A stretch of 64,000 bases of DNA from Agromyces italicus DSM 16388 (GTDB lineage: Bacteria > Actinomycetota > Actinomycetes > Actinomycetales > Microbacteriaceae): NCBI RefSeq assembly GCF_000421545.1, contig NZ_ATXF01000008.1, forward strand, positions 1 to 64,000, in the 5' to 3' direction. Numbering within the stretch: the first letter of the stretch is position 1; each line of letters begins with the position of its first letter. Made by a program: the position numbers and the translations under genes. Below, one piece after another: positions 12,716 through 22,050 of this stretch. The notes below the pieces were generated by a model. That model was not told the DNA's origin. It did no database searches and worked only from the letters and a program-made list of their open reading frames with translations.

Positions 12716-13517
12716 ACGAGGCGCCGTGAACGACGGCCCGGACGGCAACCGGCAACGCCTGCAGAAGGTGCTCGCCTCGGCGGGCGTGGCCTCGCGCCGC
12801 GTCGTCGAGGAGTACATCGTGCAGGGGCGCATCGAGGTGAACGGCGAGGTTGTGACCGAGCTCGGCACCCGCGTCGACCCCGAGACCGATCTCGTCTCGG
12901 TCGACGGCGTCGCGGTGCAGCTCGACACCGCGAAGCGCTACTACCTGTTGAACAAGCCGGTCGGGGTGGTGTCGTCGATGCGCGACGAGCAGGGCCGGCC
13001 CGACCTGCGGCAGTTCACCGACGAGCTCGAGGAACGCGTCTACAACGTGGGCCGCCTCGACGCGGAGACGAGCGGGCTGCTCGTGCTGACGAACGACGGC
13101 GAGCTCGCGCACGTGCTCGCGCACCCGTCGTTCGGCGTCGAGAAGACCTACATCGCGAAGGTGCGCGGGCGGGTGGCCCCGCAGACCCTCCAGCAGCTGA
13201 AGAACGGCATCGTGCTCGAGGATGGACCGATCAAGGCCGACCGCGCACGCCTGCTTCAGGCGCAGGGGGACTCCCGCCACTCGATGGTGCAACTCACCCT
13301 GCACTCGGGCAAGAACCGCATCGTGCGCCGCATGCTGAAGGCCGTCGGCCACCCCGTGGTCGAGCTCGTTCGTCGCCAGTTCGGGCCGCTGCACCTCGGT
13401 ACACTGAGGGCCGGTCAGCTGCGCGAGCTGACGAAGACCGAGCGGGGTCTGCTGCTCACGATCGCCCGGGAGGCGAGAGCCGCCCAGCTCGAGTCCGGAG
13501 CGGGCGAGGAGAACTGA
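12705..13517 (+). CDS. rluB: 23S rRNA pseudouridine synthase, RluB type
   Basis: This 270-residue enzyme isomerises uridine in 23S rRNA. An S4 domain (RLQKVLASAGVASRR to GRIEVNG) is followed by the RsuA/RluB catalytic domain with the active Asp in VGRLDAETSGLLVLTNDGE. TTG 12705 is chosen because GGAGGG stands eight bases upstream; GTG 12726 is an alternative. The gene overlaps scpB by 11 bases, and scpA-scpB-rluB is a conserved order. Confidence 0.92.
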   Translation: MTDERGAVNDGPDGNRQRLQKVLASAGVASRRVVEEYIVQGRIEVNGEVVTELGTRVDPETDLVSVDGVAVQLDTAKRYYLLNKPVGVVSSMRDEQGRPDLRQFTDELEERVYNVGRLDAETSGLLVLTNDGELAHVLAHPSFGVEKTYIAKVRGRVAPQTLQQLKNGIVLEDGPIKADRARLLQAQGDSRHSMVQLTLHSGKNRIVRRMLKAVGHPVVELVRRQFGPLHLGTLRAGQLRELTKTERGLLLTIAREARAAQLESGAGEEN

Positions 13518-13518
13518 G

Positions 13519-14601
13519 ATGGTCGAGTCACGACTCACCGGGCCGGTGCGGGTCGTCGGGGCAGGTCTGCTCGGCACCAGCGTCGCGCTCGGGCTGCGTG
13601 CCCGGGGCATCGACGTGATCCTCGCGGATGCCTCGCCCACGCATGTGGCGCTCGCCGTCGACCTCGGAGCGGGTCGAGCCGCCGAACCGGGCGACGCGCC
13701 CCAGCTCGTCGTGGTGGCGGTGCCGCCCGACGTGACCGCTCGCGTCGTCGCCGAGGAGCTCGCGGCGTTCCCCGACGCGATCGTGACCGACGTCGCGAGC
13801 GTGAAGGCCGGCATCCTCGCCGAACTCGAGACCTCCGGCGCCGACGTCGCGCGCTACATCGGCTCGCACCCGCTCGCCGGGCGCGAGCGCGGCGGCCCGC
13901 TCGCCGCGCGCGCCGACCTCTTCGCAGGTCGCCCCTGGGTGGTCGCCGCCCACGACGCGATCAGCTACCAGCGCGCCGGCGCGATCGACGACCTCATCCT
14001 CGACCTCGGAGCGGTCCTCGTCGAGATGACGACCGACGAGCACGACCGGGGCGTCGCGCTCATCTCGCACGTGCCGCAGGTCGTGTCGAGCGTGATGGCG
14101 CGCCGATTCATCGACGCTCCGAGCGCCGCCCTCGGCCTCGCAGGGCAGGGCGTGCGCGACGTCACGCGCATCGCGGCGAGCGACCCCGACCTGTGGGTGC
14201 AGATCCTCGGAGCGAACGCGGCACCCGTGCGTGAGATCCTCGTCGCCCTGCGTGACGATCTCGACCGCTTCATCGACGCGCTCGGCGACCCCGTCGCGCC
14301 GGGCGCCCGTCGCCGCGTCGCCGAGGAGCTCGCCGGCGGCAATACCGGCGTCGCCAGGCTGCCCGGCAAGCACGGCACCGACAAGCGCTTCACGACCGTC
14401 ACCGTCATGGTCGACGATCGGCCGGGGCAGCTCGCCCGACTGCTCGCCGAGATCGGCGAGATCGGCATCAACCTCGAAGACCTGCGGCTCGAGCACTCGC
14501 CCGGGCGGCAGGTCGGCCTCGCGGAGGTGCAGGTCGTGCCGGAGGCCGCCGAAAGGCTGAGCAACGAGCTGGCCGGACGCGGCTGGCGCATCGCCGGCTG
14601 A
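13519..14601 (+). CDS. tyrA: Prephenate dehydrogenase with ACT domain
   Basis: The 360-residue enzyme makes 4-hydroxyphenylpyruvate for tyrosine synthesis. It has an N-terminal Rossmann motif GAGLLGTSVALGL, the catalytic-domain segment GSHPLAGRERGGP, LISHVPQVVSSV, and a C-terminal ACT domain (about residues 292-360, TVTVMVDDRPGQLARLLAEIGEIGIN) expected to bind tyrosine for feedback control. It starts one base after the rluB stop with a GAGGAGA ribosome site. Confidence 0.93.
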   Translation: MVESRLTGPVRVVGAGLLGTSVALGLRARGIDVILADASPTHVALAVDLGAGRAAEPGDAPQLVVVAVPPDVTARVVAEELAAFPDAIVTDVASVKAGILAELETSGADVARYIGSHPLAGRERGGPLAARADLFAGRPWVVAAHDAISYQRAGAIDDLILDLGAVLVEMTTDEHDRGVALISHVPQVVSSVMARRFIDAPSAALGLAGQGVRDVTRIAASDPDLWVQILGANAAPVREILVALRDDLDRFIDALGDPVAPGARRRVAEELAGGNTGVARLPGKHGTDKRFTTVTVMVDDRPGQLARLLAEIGEIGINLEDLRLEHSPGRQVGLAEVQVVPEAAERLSNELAGRGWRIAG

Positions 14602-14646
14602 GCCGGCCCGCGATTCTCGAACATCAGGAAACATCTGGAGGCATCC

Positions 14647-15318
14647 GTGCAGTTCCCCTTCGTCGTGGCCGTCGACGGCCCGGCCGGCAGCGGCAAGTCG
14701 AGCGTGTCGAAGGCCGTCGCCCGGCGCCTCGGTTACGGATTCCTCGACACCGGCGCCGCCTATCGTGCGCTCGCGTGGCACGCCGAGGCCGCGGGTGTCG
14801 AGCCAGAGGACGCGGCATCCGTGGTCTCGTGCCTCGCGAGCTTCGACTACCGCATCGGCACCGACCCCTCTGGATACCGCGTGCACGTCGGTGCGACCGA
14901 CGTCACCGATGCGATCCGCGACCCGCAGATCTCGTCGGTCGTGAGCCTCGTGGCCCGGGTGCCCGGGGTACGCACGCACCTCATCGAGCTGTTCCGCTCG
15001 ATCATCGCCGCCGAGCAGCGCCCCGGCATCGTCGTCGAGGGGCGTGACATCACGACGGTCGTCGCCCCCGATGCCCCGGTGCGCATCCTGCTCACCGCCT
15101 CCGAAGAGGTACGGATGTCACGGCGTGCCGCCGAACTCACCGGTCACGACGCCGGCAAGACGGGGGAGCAGCTGCGGGCCCGCGACCGCGCCGACTCGAA
15201 GGTCGTCGACTTCACCAACGCCGCCGACGGCGTCACCGTGGTCGACTCGACCGAACTCGACTTCGACCAGACCGTCGATGCGGTGATCGCGGTCGTCGAG
15301 TCGGTCTCGGCCGAGTAG
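14647..15318 (+). CDS. cmk: (d)CMP kinase
   Basis: This 223-residue P-loop kinase converts CMP/dCMP to the diphosphates. The Walker A motif [18 protein letters not shown], the CMP-binding insert and [11 protein letters not shown] are visible. GTG start with a GGAG ribosome site nine bases upstream. It lies in the conserved tyrA-cmk-der order. Confidence 0.95.
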   Translation: MQFPFVVAVDGPAGSGKSSVSKAVARRLGYGFLDTGAAYRALAWHAEAAGVEPEDAASVVSCLASFDYRIGTDPSGYRVHVGATDVTDAIRDPQISSVVSLVARVPGVRTHLIELFRSIIAAEQRPGIVVEGRDITTVVAPDAPVRILLTASEEVRMSRRAAELTGHDAGKTGEQLRARDRADSKVVDFTNAADGVTVVDSTELDFDQTVDAVIAVVESVSAE

Positions 15319-15431
15319 CGGGAGCGCGGGCCGCGGCCAGCGCGAGCTGCGGCATCCGATGTTCTCAGCATTCATACGGCAGACTGGGAGTCGCGCGCAT
15401 TCGCGCCCACGACTTTCTGCAGGAGATATTC

Positions 15432-16940
15432 ATGACCGACCAGCGCGACGAGTACGACGACGTCGCCGACGACCTGGCCGAGCGCCTCTCGGTCGTCGAC
15501 GACGAACTCGCCGAGCAGCGGGCCGCAGCGCTCCGCTCCGGCCTCAGCGACTACGAACTCGACGACGACGACCTCGAGGTCCTCGAGATCTCCGAGGGCG
15601 GCGAAGAGGGCATCCGCTACCTCCCCGCGCTCCCGGTGATCGCGATCGTCGGTCGCCCCAACGTCGGCAAGTCGGCGCTCGTGAACCGCATCCTCGGCCG
15701 CCGCGAGGCCGTCGTCGAAGACACCCCCGGCGTGACGCGCGATCGCGTCTCGTACAAGGGCGAGTGGCTCGACCGCCGCTTCACGCTCGTCGACACCGGC
15801 GGCTGGGAGCCCGACGCCAAGGGCATCGACGCCTCGGTGGCCGCACAGGCCGAGGTTGCGATCGACCTCAGCGACGTCGTGCTCTTCGTCGTCGACGCGA
15901 CCGTCGGCGCGACGTCGACCGACGAGCACGTCGTGCGGCTGCTCCGCAAGACGAACAAGCCGGTGTTCCTCGTCGCCAACAAGGTCGACGATGCCCGCCA
16001 GGAGTCCGAGGCCACTGCGCTCTGGAACCTCGGCCTCGGCGAACCGCACCCGGTCTCGGCCTTGCACGGCCGAGGCGTCGCCGACATGCTCGAAACCGTC
16101 TTCGAGAAGCTGCCGCAGGTCTCGGCCGTCGCGAAGGAGGAGTTCGGCGGACCTCGCCGCGTCGCCATCCTCGGCCGCCCGAACGTCGGCAAGAGCTCGC
16201 TGCTCAACAAAGCCGCCGGTGAAGAGCGCGTCGTCGTGAACGAACTCGCGGGCACCACCCGCGACCCGGTCGACGAGCAGATCGAGCTCGGCGGCAAGAT
16301 CTGGCGCTTCGTCGACACCGCCGGCATCCGCCGCCGTGTGCATCTGCAACAGGGTGCCGACTTCTACGCGTCGCTGCGCACGCAGGCGGCGCTCGAGAAG
16401 GCCGAGGTCGCGGTCGTGCTGCTGGATGTCTCGCAGCCGATCTCCGAGCAGGATGTGCGCATCATCGACCTCGTGCTCGAGTCGGGCCGCGCGCTCGTGC
16501 TCGCGTACAACAAATGGGACCTCCTCGACGACGACCGCCGACGCTACCTCGAGCGCGAGATCGAGAAGGACCTGCACCACGTCGCCTGGGCGCCGCGGGT
16601 GAACATCTCGGCCCGCACCGGCCGCCACCTCGAGAAACTCGTGCCCGCCCTCGAGACCGCACTCGAGTCGTGGGACACCCGCATTCCGACGGGCAAGTTC
16701 AACGCGTTCCTCACCGAGCTCACGCAGGAGCACCCGCACCCCGTGCGCGGCGGCAAGCAGCCCCGCATCCTGTTCGGCACGCAGGCGGCGAGTCGCCCGC
16801 CGACATTCGTGCTCTTCACGACCGGGTTCCTCGATCCGGGCTACCGCCGGTTCATCCAGCGGCGCCTGCGCGAGATCTACGGCTTCGAGGGGTCTCCCAT
16901 CGTCGTCAACATGCGCGTGCGCGAGAAGCGCCAGCGTTAG
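15432..16940 (+). CDS. der: Ribosome-assembly GTPase Der (EngA)
   Basis: Der has two tandem GTPase domains, here with [13 protein letters not shown] (about residue 75) and [13 protein letters not shown] (about residue 250), NKxD motifs in each (ANKVDDA and YNKWDLL), and a C-terminal KH-like domain. It helps mature the 50S subunit. An acidic N-terminal extension of about 65 residues precedes the first G domain and is usual in actinobacteria. The ribosome site AGGAGA is six bases before ATG. Confidence 0.95.
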   Translation: MTDQRDEYDDVADDLAERLSVVDDELAEQRAAALRSGLSDYELDDDDLEVLEISEGGEEGIRYLPALPVIAIVGRPNVGKSALVNRILGRREAVVEDTPGVTRDRVSYKGEWLDRRFTLVDTGGWEPDAKGIDASVAAQAEVAIDLSDVVLFVVDATVGATSTDEHVVRLLRKTNKPVFLVANKVDDARQESEATALWNLGLGEPHPVSALHGRGVADMLETVFEKLPQVSAVAKEEFGGPRRVAILGRPNVGKSSLLNKAAGEERVVVNELAGTTRDPVDEQIELGGKIWRFVDTAGIRRRVHLQQGADFYASLRTQAALEKAEVAVVLLDVSQPISEQDVRIIDLVLESGRALVLAYNKWDLLDDDRRRYLEREIEKDLHHVAWAPRVNISARTGRHLEKLVPALETALESWDTRIPTGKFNAFLTELTQEHPHPVRGGKQPRILFGTQAASRPPTFVLFTTGFLDPGYRRFIQRRLREIYGFEGSPIVVNMRVREKRQR

Positions 16941-16947
16941 CCGCATG

Positions 16948-16979
16948 ACGCGGGCGGGTGAGTGATCGCCCACCCGCGT
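16948..16979. terminator. Bidirectional hairpin between der and the acetyltransferase remnant
   Basis: CGCGGG (16949-16954) pairs with CCCGCG (16973-16978), with an inner GGG/CCC pair and a 10-nt loop, between convergent genes. A short TT follows. Confidence 0.5.
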
Positions 16980-17038
16980 TCTCGTTCACGGGTGCCGCGG
17001 TCGGCCTGCGGCCTCGGCGAGAAAGCGGCGCGTCGTCG

Positions 17039-17651
17039 TCAGTCGGCCAGGCGCCGCTGCATGATCGCGCGGTCGGCGTTGGGGCGAGCGACTTCGGCGA
17101 AGCCGGCGCCCACGAACATCGAGACCGTGCCGTGGAAGAGGTCGGCGGCGGCGATCTTCGGGTGGGTGCTGGGGTCGATGGCGTACCCCTCGACGAGCCG
17201 TGCGCCGTTCGCCCGCGCGAAGTCGACGGCAGCCTCGGCGAGTGCCTTGCCGACGCCGCGCTTGCGGTACGCGCGCGGAACGACGAAGCAGGAGACCGCC
17301 CAGATGCCCGGGTCGGAGAGGTCGGGGTCGGGCGTCGAGCCGGCTCTGCTGCAACCGGACGAGGTTCGCACGCGGCTCGACGGCGCACCAGCCGACCGGC
17401 ACGTCGCCGTCGTACGCGAGCAGGCCGGGGCCGCTGCCGGGGGAGTCGATCTGCTCGCGCAGTCGGTCGCGCAGCGCTTCGTCGCCGATGCCGCGCCAGT
17501 TCTTTCCCGGGATCTTGTACCACTGGCACCAGCAGTGGGCGGGATCGCCCTTCGTGCCGAATACCGCCTCGACGTCGGCGAAGGGCGCGTCGGCCGCGGA
17601 GACGACGCGCAGGGGCGCAGGTTCGAGATCGTCGGTGAGCTCGGTGATCAT
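17039..17651 (-). pseudogene. GNAT-family acetyltransferase with an internal frameshift
   Basis: Read from ATG at 17651, the frame encodes about 100 residues typical of a GNAT protein (CWCQWYKIPGKNWRGIG, LLAYDGDVPVGWCAVEPRANLVRLQ). Near 17330-17350 the homology moves to another frame, which gives WAVSCFVVPRAYRKRGVGKALAEAAVDFA, the acetyl-CoA binding loop, and VSMFVGAGFAEVARP to the stop at 17039. The total of 613 bases is one more than a multiple of three. Either the gene is broken or the assembly has an indel. Both halves are well preserved, so any inactivation is recent. Confidence 0.75.
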
Positions 17652-17752
17652 GCCACAAGGCTATCGCCGGCCCCCGACATCACGGCGACGACCCGACGGA
17701 CGGTTCATCCGCGTCGCATCGCGAGCAGGCCAGATAATGAAGCAAGGTAACT

Positions 17753-18220
17753 ATGAAGTATCATCTTGATATGGATGTGACCCTGCTCGACCGACTGCTG
17801 CAGATCGGCGAACTCTTCCAGCGCGACATGGCGCGCGCCTTCGCCGGCACCGGCTTCACACCCGCGCGTCTCCGCGTGCTCTGGGTCCTCCAGCACGACG
17901 GTTCGATGACGCAACAGGCGTTGGCGGCCCAACTCGACGTCACCCCGCGCAACGTCAGCGGGCTCGTCGACGCGCTCGAGGCATCCGGGCATGTCCGACG
18001 CACGCCGCACCCGAGCGACCGCCGTGCGGTGCTCGTCGAACTCGCGCCGCGCACCGCGCGCATCATGTCGCGGATGCAGCGCGAGCACGAAGAGCTCTCG
18101 GCGACCCTGCTCGACGCCGTGGCCCCCGCCGATCGCGCCGCCGTCGAACGAGGCATCGGCGCGATCGCCGACCGCCTCGCGGTGCTCGTCGAGGACGCAG
18201 AGGAAGGCGCAGAGGCATGA
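17753..18220 (+). CDS. MarR-family transcriptional regulator
   Basis: The 155-residue protein has the MarR winged-helix fold: helix segment LRVLWVLQHDGSMTQQALAAQLDVTPRNVSGLVDALEASGHVRRTPHPSDRRAV (about 40-95) with the wing DRR motif. ATG 17753 has AAGG at good spacing. ATG 17771 would instead be leaderless, six bases after TATCAT. An inverted repeat, TATCATCTTGATA (17759-17771), spans this point and could be its own operator. It overlaps the next gene by ATGA. Confidence 0.88.
   Translation: MKYHLDMDVTLLDRLLQIGELFQRDMARAFAGTGFTPARLRVLWVLQHDGSMTQQALAAQLDVTPRNVSGLVDALEASGHVRRTPHPSDRRAVLVELAPRTARIMSRMQREHEELSATLLDAVAPADRAAVERGIGAIADRLAVLVEDAEEGAEA
17759..17771. promoter_or_regulatory. Candidate operator TATCATCTTGATA at a marR start
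   Basis: A 5-bp perfect inverted repeat with a 3-nt centre lies in an AT-rich island at the marR start codon. Autoregulation is typical of MarR proteins; binding here is inference. Confidence 0.4.
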
Positions 18221-18909
18221 GCACGACGACGAGCGCTCGCCCCGAGGCATCCATCTGGCTGCGTCTCGGCCGCCTCGCGAAGCGCGCGCTCGCGATGGAG
18301 CTCGCGGTCTACGCGAGCATCGGGCGGTTCGTCGTGCGGAGGCCGGCGATCCCGCGCGGCGCCGTCGGGTTCGGCTACCACCGACCGGTGATGACCATCC
18401 TCGTGATCTTCATCGTGCTGTCGGCCGTCGAGATCCCGATCATCGATCTCATCGTCCACCGTTGGCCGGCGGTGCGCATCACGATGCTCGTGCTGGGCAT
18501 CTGGGGGCTGACGTGGATGCTGGGGCTCCTCTGCGCCTACCTGATGCGGCCGCACACCGTCGGGCCCGGCGGCATCCGCGTCCGGGCCGGCCTCGAGACC
18601 GACCTCGCGCTCAGCTGGGACGACATCGCCTCCGTCGCGCGGCGGAAGCAGGTCGACGAGCCCAAGTCGCCGAAGATCGTCGAACAGGATGCCTCGCGCA
18701 CGCTCTCCGTGCGCATGAACAACGAGACCGACATCGAGATCGAATTGGAGGCGCCGACCTCGGTCCGTCTGCCCGGTCACGGGGCTGGCGGCGGGCTCCA
18801 GGAAATCACCGCACTGCGTATCTGGGTCGACGACCCCGCCGGCTTCATGGATGCGGTGCGGCATCACCTCGCGCCGGTGCACGAGGAAGGGCCCGGCCGA
18901 GGCCGCTGA
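18217..18909 (+). CDS. Membrane protein of unknown function, co-transcribed with marR
   Basis: The 230-residue protein has two predicted membrane segments (about residues 60-80, VMTILVIFIVLSAVEIPIIDL, and 89-110) and a C-terminal soluble part resembling a bacterial PH-like domain (GGIRVRAGLETDLALSWDDIASV). I do not recognise a family. The ATGA overlap with the marR gene suggests it is the regulated partner. Confidence 0.7.
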   Translation: MSTTTSARPEASIWLRLGRLAKRALAMELAVYASIGRFVVRRPAIPRGAVGFGYHRPVMTILVIFIVLSAVEIPIIDLIVHRWPAVRITMLVLGIWGLTWMLGLLCAYLMRPHTVGPGGIRVRAGLETDLALSWDDIASVARRKQVDEPKSPKIVEQDASRTLSVRMNNETDIEIELEAPTSVRLPGHGAGGGLQEITALRIWVDDPAGFMDAVRHHLAPVHEEGPGRGR

Positions 18910-18945
18910 GCCTCCGATGTGTCAGACGACCCTTCCGGATACCGC

Positions 18946-18951
18946 TATGAT
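18946..18951 (+). promoter_or_regulatory. Likely -10 box of tRNA-Pro
   Basis: TATGAT lies 32 bases before the tRNA 5' end. The -35 region is not clear. Confidence 0.45.
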
Positions 18952-18983
18952 GGACAAGTTGCCTCGGTGAGACTCCGGAGCAT

Positions 18984-19060
<77 letters not shown>

Positions 19061-19061
19061 G

Positions 19062-19096
19062 AAAGTCCCGGAAACCTAAGGGTTTCCGGGACTTTT
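19062..19096 (+). terminator. Rho-independent terminator after tRNA-Pro
   Basis: A perfect 15-bp stem (19062-19076 with 19081-19095), a TAAG loop and a TTTT run make a textbook terminator two bases after the tRNA CCA end. Confidence 0.92.
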
Positions 19097-19229
19097 GAGG
19101 TTCAGAGATTTGATCCTCCCATCGAAACCCAGCTATTCGTCAGGTGAGGTGTCCGCCCCGCTGGGGGTCTGCACGCGACCGCCCCGGTCGATCGCAGTAG
19201 CGGCGGCCCCCTCTCCGGTCTGCGTCCGG

Positions 19230-19572
19230 CGGTGTCACGGGCTTCGACGCGGTCGCTGCGCTCGGTGGGGGCGACGAGCGCGAGGTGCCGGTCCGCGGTC
19301 CAGCAGATGAGCCGCCCGTGCTGGTCCCTTGTGCGGCCGAGGATGCCGGCATCGGCCAATTCGACCAGGGTGTTGTGCGCCGCGGTCGTCGAGACGCGGT
19401 GCTGCCGGGCAGCGGACTCGGCGGTGAGGACGGGGTGGTGGCGAGACCGTCGAGGATGCGGCCGATGACGGCACCGCGTCGCGGGACCGCCGGGCCGCGG
19501 TCCTGGGTCCGGCGGCAGGGTGATCAGCTCCTCGCGCGTGCGTGCGTCGAGCGCTGCGACATCGGCGGACAT
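19230..19572 (-). pseudogene. Remnant of a Fic-family C-terminal winged-helix region
   Basis: Reading leftward from ATG 19572, one frame gives VAALDARTREELITLP, another AVIGRILDGLATTP, and the first again AESAARQHRVSTTAAHNTLVELADAGILGR and ICWTADRHLALVAP. Pieced together these match the linker and winged helix that end many actinobacterial Fic AMP-transferases. At least two frameshifts are needed, and the Fic catalytic domain with its HPFxxGN motif is absent. It sits just after tRNA-Pro, as decaying inserted DNA often does. The stretch 19097-19230 shows nothing else. Confidence 0.45.
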
Positions 19573-19662
19573 GCCACAATTCGGATGCGCCGCCCTTCGT
19601 GGTGGAGGTGGCGACGCACCGGGATCTCGACGGACCTGCTGAGTGACGACGACGAAATGCGT

Positions 19663-21084
19663 TCACATGAGAGCGCGGTCGTCGGAGCGCGGGAGCACGA
19701 GCCCCCGGTCGAACAATCGCTCCGGATCCACTTGGTCGGCGGTCCGGCCGAGCCGCTCACCCGTCGCTCCAGGCCAGGCCCGAGCCGCTTCGGTCGGACG
19801 GGTGTCGGTCGAGTAGGCGCCGTACGATCCCGTGCTGCTTTCGCGCAGTGCAGCGAAGCTCTCATCGGCGGCGTCGGTCCCGAGCGGGTGGATCCAGGTT
19901 GCGGCGAAGGCCTCCTGGTGCCGCCCCGCCCACGCTGTCGCACCCGCCGGAACGTCCGAGACTGCGCCGCCCAGCGCCCGGATCTCTCCGAGCATCGTCG
20001 CGCGGTGCACGAGTGCGGATGACATCGCCTCCCCGAGCGCCCGGTCGGCTCGATCGATCAACGCGGCGCGCATCTCCAACGGTTGCTGACGGGTGTGCGA
20101 GCCGCCGCGATGCGGCACGAGCCGGGGATACGGGAGCGCGACCGTATGGTGGTCGAGCACTCGGCCGAGTGCGAGCGCCGACTCGAGCACCGGTCGTGCG
20201 GTCGCCGTGTCGTCGTTCGCCCAGACGTTCTGCGCCCGAACCCAGGTACGGCCGTCACCCATGGCCTGCATCATCAGGAAGCTCTCCGCCTCGCGCGGTG
20301 CCCCGTTGATCCAGCTACCCCAGCGCTCGACGAATCCACTCAGATCGTCGACCGCGTACTCGACCTCCTGGTGCAGGATCGGTGCGCCGGGGGCGCCGGA
20401 GCCGATCATCGGTGCGTCCAGGATGAAATCGACCGCGATGCCCGCGTGAGTGGCGCCGCCGCGGAGCGCCCAGAAGAGCTCCGGGTCCTGCTCGTCATCG
20501 ACCCACCTGATGCCGCCATCGGCCGTGACGACGCGGACGCGCCGGACATGGTCGAGAGTCAGTCCCTGGGAACGGGCGAAGTACCCGATGCCGCCCGAGG
20601 TGGCGATGCCGCCCACACCGGTGGGTCCCACGTTTCCGCTGGTCAACGCCCGGCCGTGCGGCGCGAGCCGGGCGGACACTTGACCCCAGGTGGATCCGGC
20701 GCCGACCCGCACGAGCGATGCGGAGGGGGCGAGCTCTTCGAAGCCCGACAGCTTCGAGAGATCAATCACGATGCCGCCGTCGTTCGTCGACGCACCGGAG
20801 ATGCCGTGACCGCCGGAGCGCACGCTGAGCGGCACCCGCTCCCCGGTGAGTCGGCGGACCTCCGCCGCGTACATCACGGCGGATCGGACTCCCTCCTCGG
20901 TTGCGGGCTGGAAAACGGCGGTCGGGCTGCCGATCCGCATGTAGTTGGAGCGGGCGTGCGCGTACGCCGGGTCACCCGCGGTCACGACGATCTCGGCCAA
21001 CGACGGCGCGAGGGCCGGCCAGCGAGGGTCGGGTCTGAGACCGTGTGCGGTCGAGCGCATCCGGTTGCCGGACGACTCGTTCAC
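19663..21084 (-). CDS. FAD-linked oxidoreductase, berberine-bridge-enzyme type
   Basis: The 473-residue flavoprotein has the PCMH-type FAD-binding fold: PLSVRSGGHGISGAS (the His of RSGGHG usually carries covalent FAD), VRVGAGSTWGQV, and GVGGIATSGGIGYFARSQGLTLDHV. The C-terminal BBE segment, ending in DQVDPERLFDRG, is preserved in reduced form. Such enzymes oxidise alcohols, sugars or alkaloid-like substrates; the substrate is unknown. GTG 21084 overlaps the upstream SDR gene by four bases, so the two are probably coupled. Confidence 0.88.
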   Translation of the reverse strand: MNESSGNRMRSTAHGLRPDPRWPALAPSLAEIVVTAGDPAYAHARSNYMRIGSPTAVFQPATEEGVRSAVMYAAEVRRLTGERVPLSVRSGGHGISGASTNDGGIVIDLSKLSGFEELAPSASLVRVGAGSTWGQVSARLAPHGRALTSGNVGPTGVGGIATSGGIGYFARSQGLTLDHVRRVRVVTADGGIRWVDDEQDPELFWALRGGATHAGIAVDFILDAPMIGSGAPGAPILHQEVEYAVDDLSGFVERWGSWINGAPREAESFLMMQAMGDGRTWVRAQNVWANDDTATARPVLESALALGRVLDHHTVALPYPRLVPHRGGSHTRQQPLEMRAALIDRADRALGEAMSSALVHRATMLGEIRALGGAVSDVPAGATAWAGRHQEAFAATWIHPLGTDAADESFAALRESSTGSYGAYSTDTRPTEAARAWPGATGERLGRTADQVDPERLFDRGLVLPRSDDRALM

Positions 21085-21875
21085 GACGCGTCTTCTGCCG
21101 GGGTCCGGCCCGAATGAGCCGGAATGCGAACGTCGCTGCTCAGTTCGGCGAGCGCCGTCTTCGCCTGTTCGGGGCGCCGGAGCACGAACTCCGCCGACCG
21201 CTGAGCACCGTGTGCGAGCGCCACGGAGAGCGTGGTGGCATCGTCCGCGTCGACGAAGTCGGGCCGTCTCCAGCCCCGTCGCCTGAGGTTGAGGTTGCCG
21301 AGCACGATGGAGAACACCCGTCGTGCGTCGCCGGCCTCCTCGGCGATCACCCGGCGCATCATGACCAGCGAGGACTGCGCCATCGAGATGACCGACGCGC
21401 CGGGGACGGGAACCACGCCTGACGCACCGATCACGAGCTGCAGGGTGCCGTCGGGGCTCAGGCGAGGCAGCCAGGCGCGGGCCGCCGCTGCGTAGGCGCT
21501 CGTGACCTCGATGAAGTAGCGCTGCCACGTGGTCTCGTCGACGCCCCAGAACGGCGCGCCGCTCCACCAGCTCCCGAGGGTGGCCACCACATGGTCGACC
21601 GGTCCGTGCTCGGCGAGGATCACTTCGGCGGTCGACTCCGCCCCGGCGAACGAGACGTAGTCCCCGACCAGCATTCGAGGGCCCGGTTGGAGGGACCTGA
21701 CGACGGGGTCATCCCGCAGCAGCGCTGCGCGCGCCTCGGTGCGGGACGGCACGATCACGTCTGCGCCGGCCGAGAGGTGGGCGCGAACGAAATGCTCACC
21801 GACCGAGCCGGTACCGCCGAGTACGACGGTGCGCCGACCGACCAGCGGAGGGGAAGATTCGGTCTCCTCGTTCAT
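21081..21875 (-). CDS. SDR-like NAD(P)-binding protein with altered active site
   Basis: The 264-residue protein opens with VVLGGTGSVGEHFVRAHLSAGADVIVPSR, a Rossmann dinucleotide-binding motif. In the usual YxxxK position I read ISMAQSSLVMM, so the catalytic Tyr and Lys appear replaced; the serine in VIGASG is kept. It may be a non-catalytic or atypical reductase. ATG 21875 is preceded by a GGAG site and, further up, by a short frame that ends on this start codon. Confidence 0.82.
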   Translation of the reverse strand: MNEETESSPPLVGRRTVVLGGTGSVGEHFVRAHLSAGADVIVPSRTEARAALLRDDPVVRSLQPGPRMLVGDYVSFAGAESTAEVILAEHGPVDHVVATLGSWWSGAPFWGVDETTWQRYFIEVTSAYAAAARAWLPRLSPDGTLQLVIGASGVVPVPGASVISMAQSSLVMMRRVIAEEAGDARRVFSIVLGNLNLRRRGWRRPDFVDADDATTLSVALAHGAQRSAEFVLRRPEQAKTALAELSSDVRIPAHSGRTPAEDAS

Positions 21876-21937
21876 CGTGTGCTCCGCCCATTCGCACGGG
21901 TCGTCCGTGAGGGGCGCAGGGCGCCGCAGTCGGCCAT
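21872..21937 (-). CDS. Possible 21-residue leader peptide coupled to the SDR gene
   Basis: ATG 21937 is six bases after AAAGGAA, a better ribosome site than most genes here have. The 21 sense codons encode an Arg-rich peptide beginning MADCGALRPS, and the TGA stop overlaps the SDR ATG (ATGA). This is the geometry of a translationally coupled upstream ORF. Alternatively it is only a stretch of leader RNA. Confidence 0.4.
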   Translation of the reverse strand: MADCGALRPSRTTRANGRSTR

Positions 21938-22050
21938 ATGATGTTCCTTTCTGACACGGCGAGCGGATCTCGGTCGCGTCGCGAGCCGGAGGCCCGGTGA
22001 GTGACGCCACGGAGGGCCGCGGCGTCGGTGGCAGGTGATCTGGGAGAGTC

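Noticed and set aside
19663-21567. A longer 634-codon version of the FAD oxidoreductase
   Set aside because: The extra N-terminal 161 codons are antisense to the SDR frame. GTG 21084 overlaps the SDR stop and begins right before the conserved domain.
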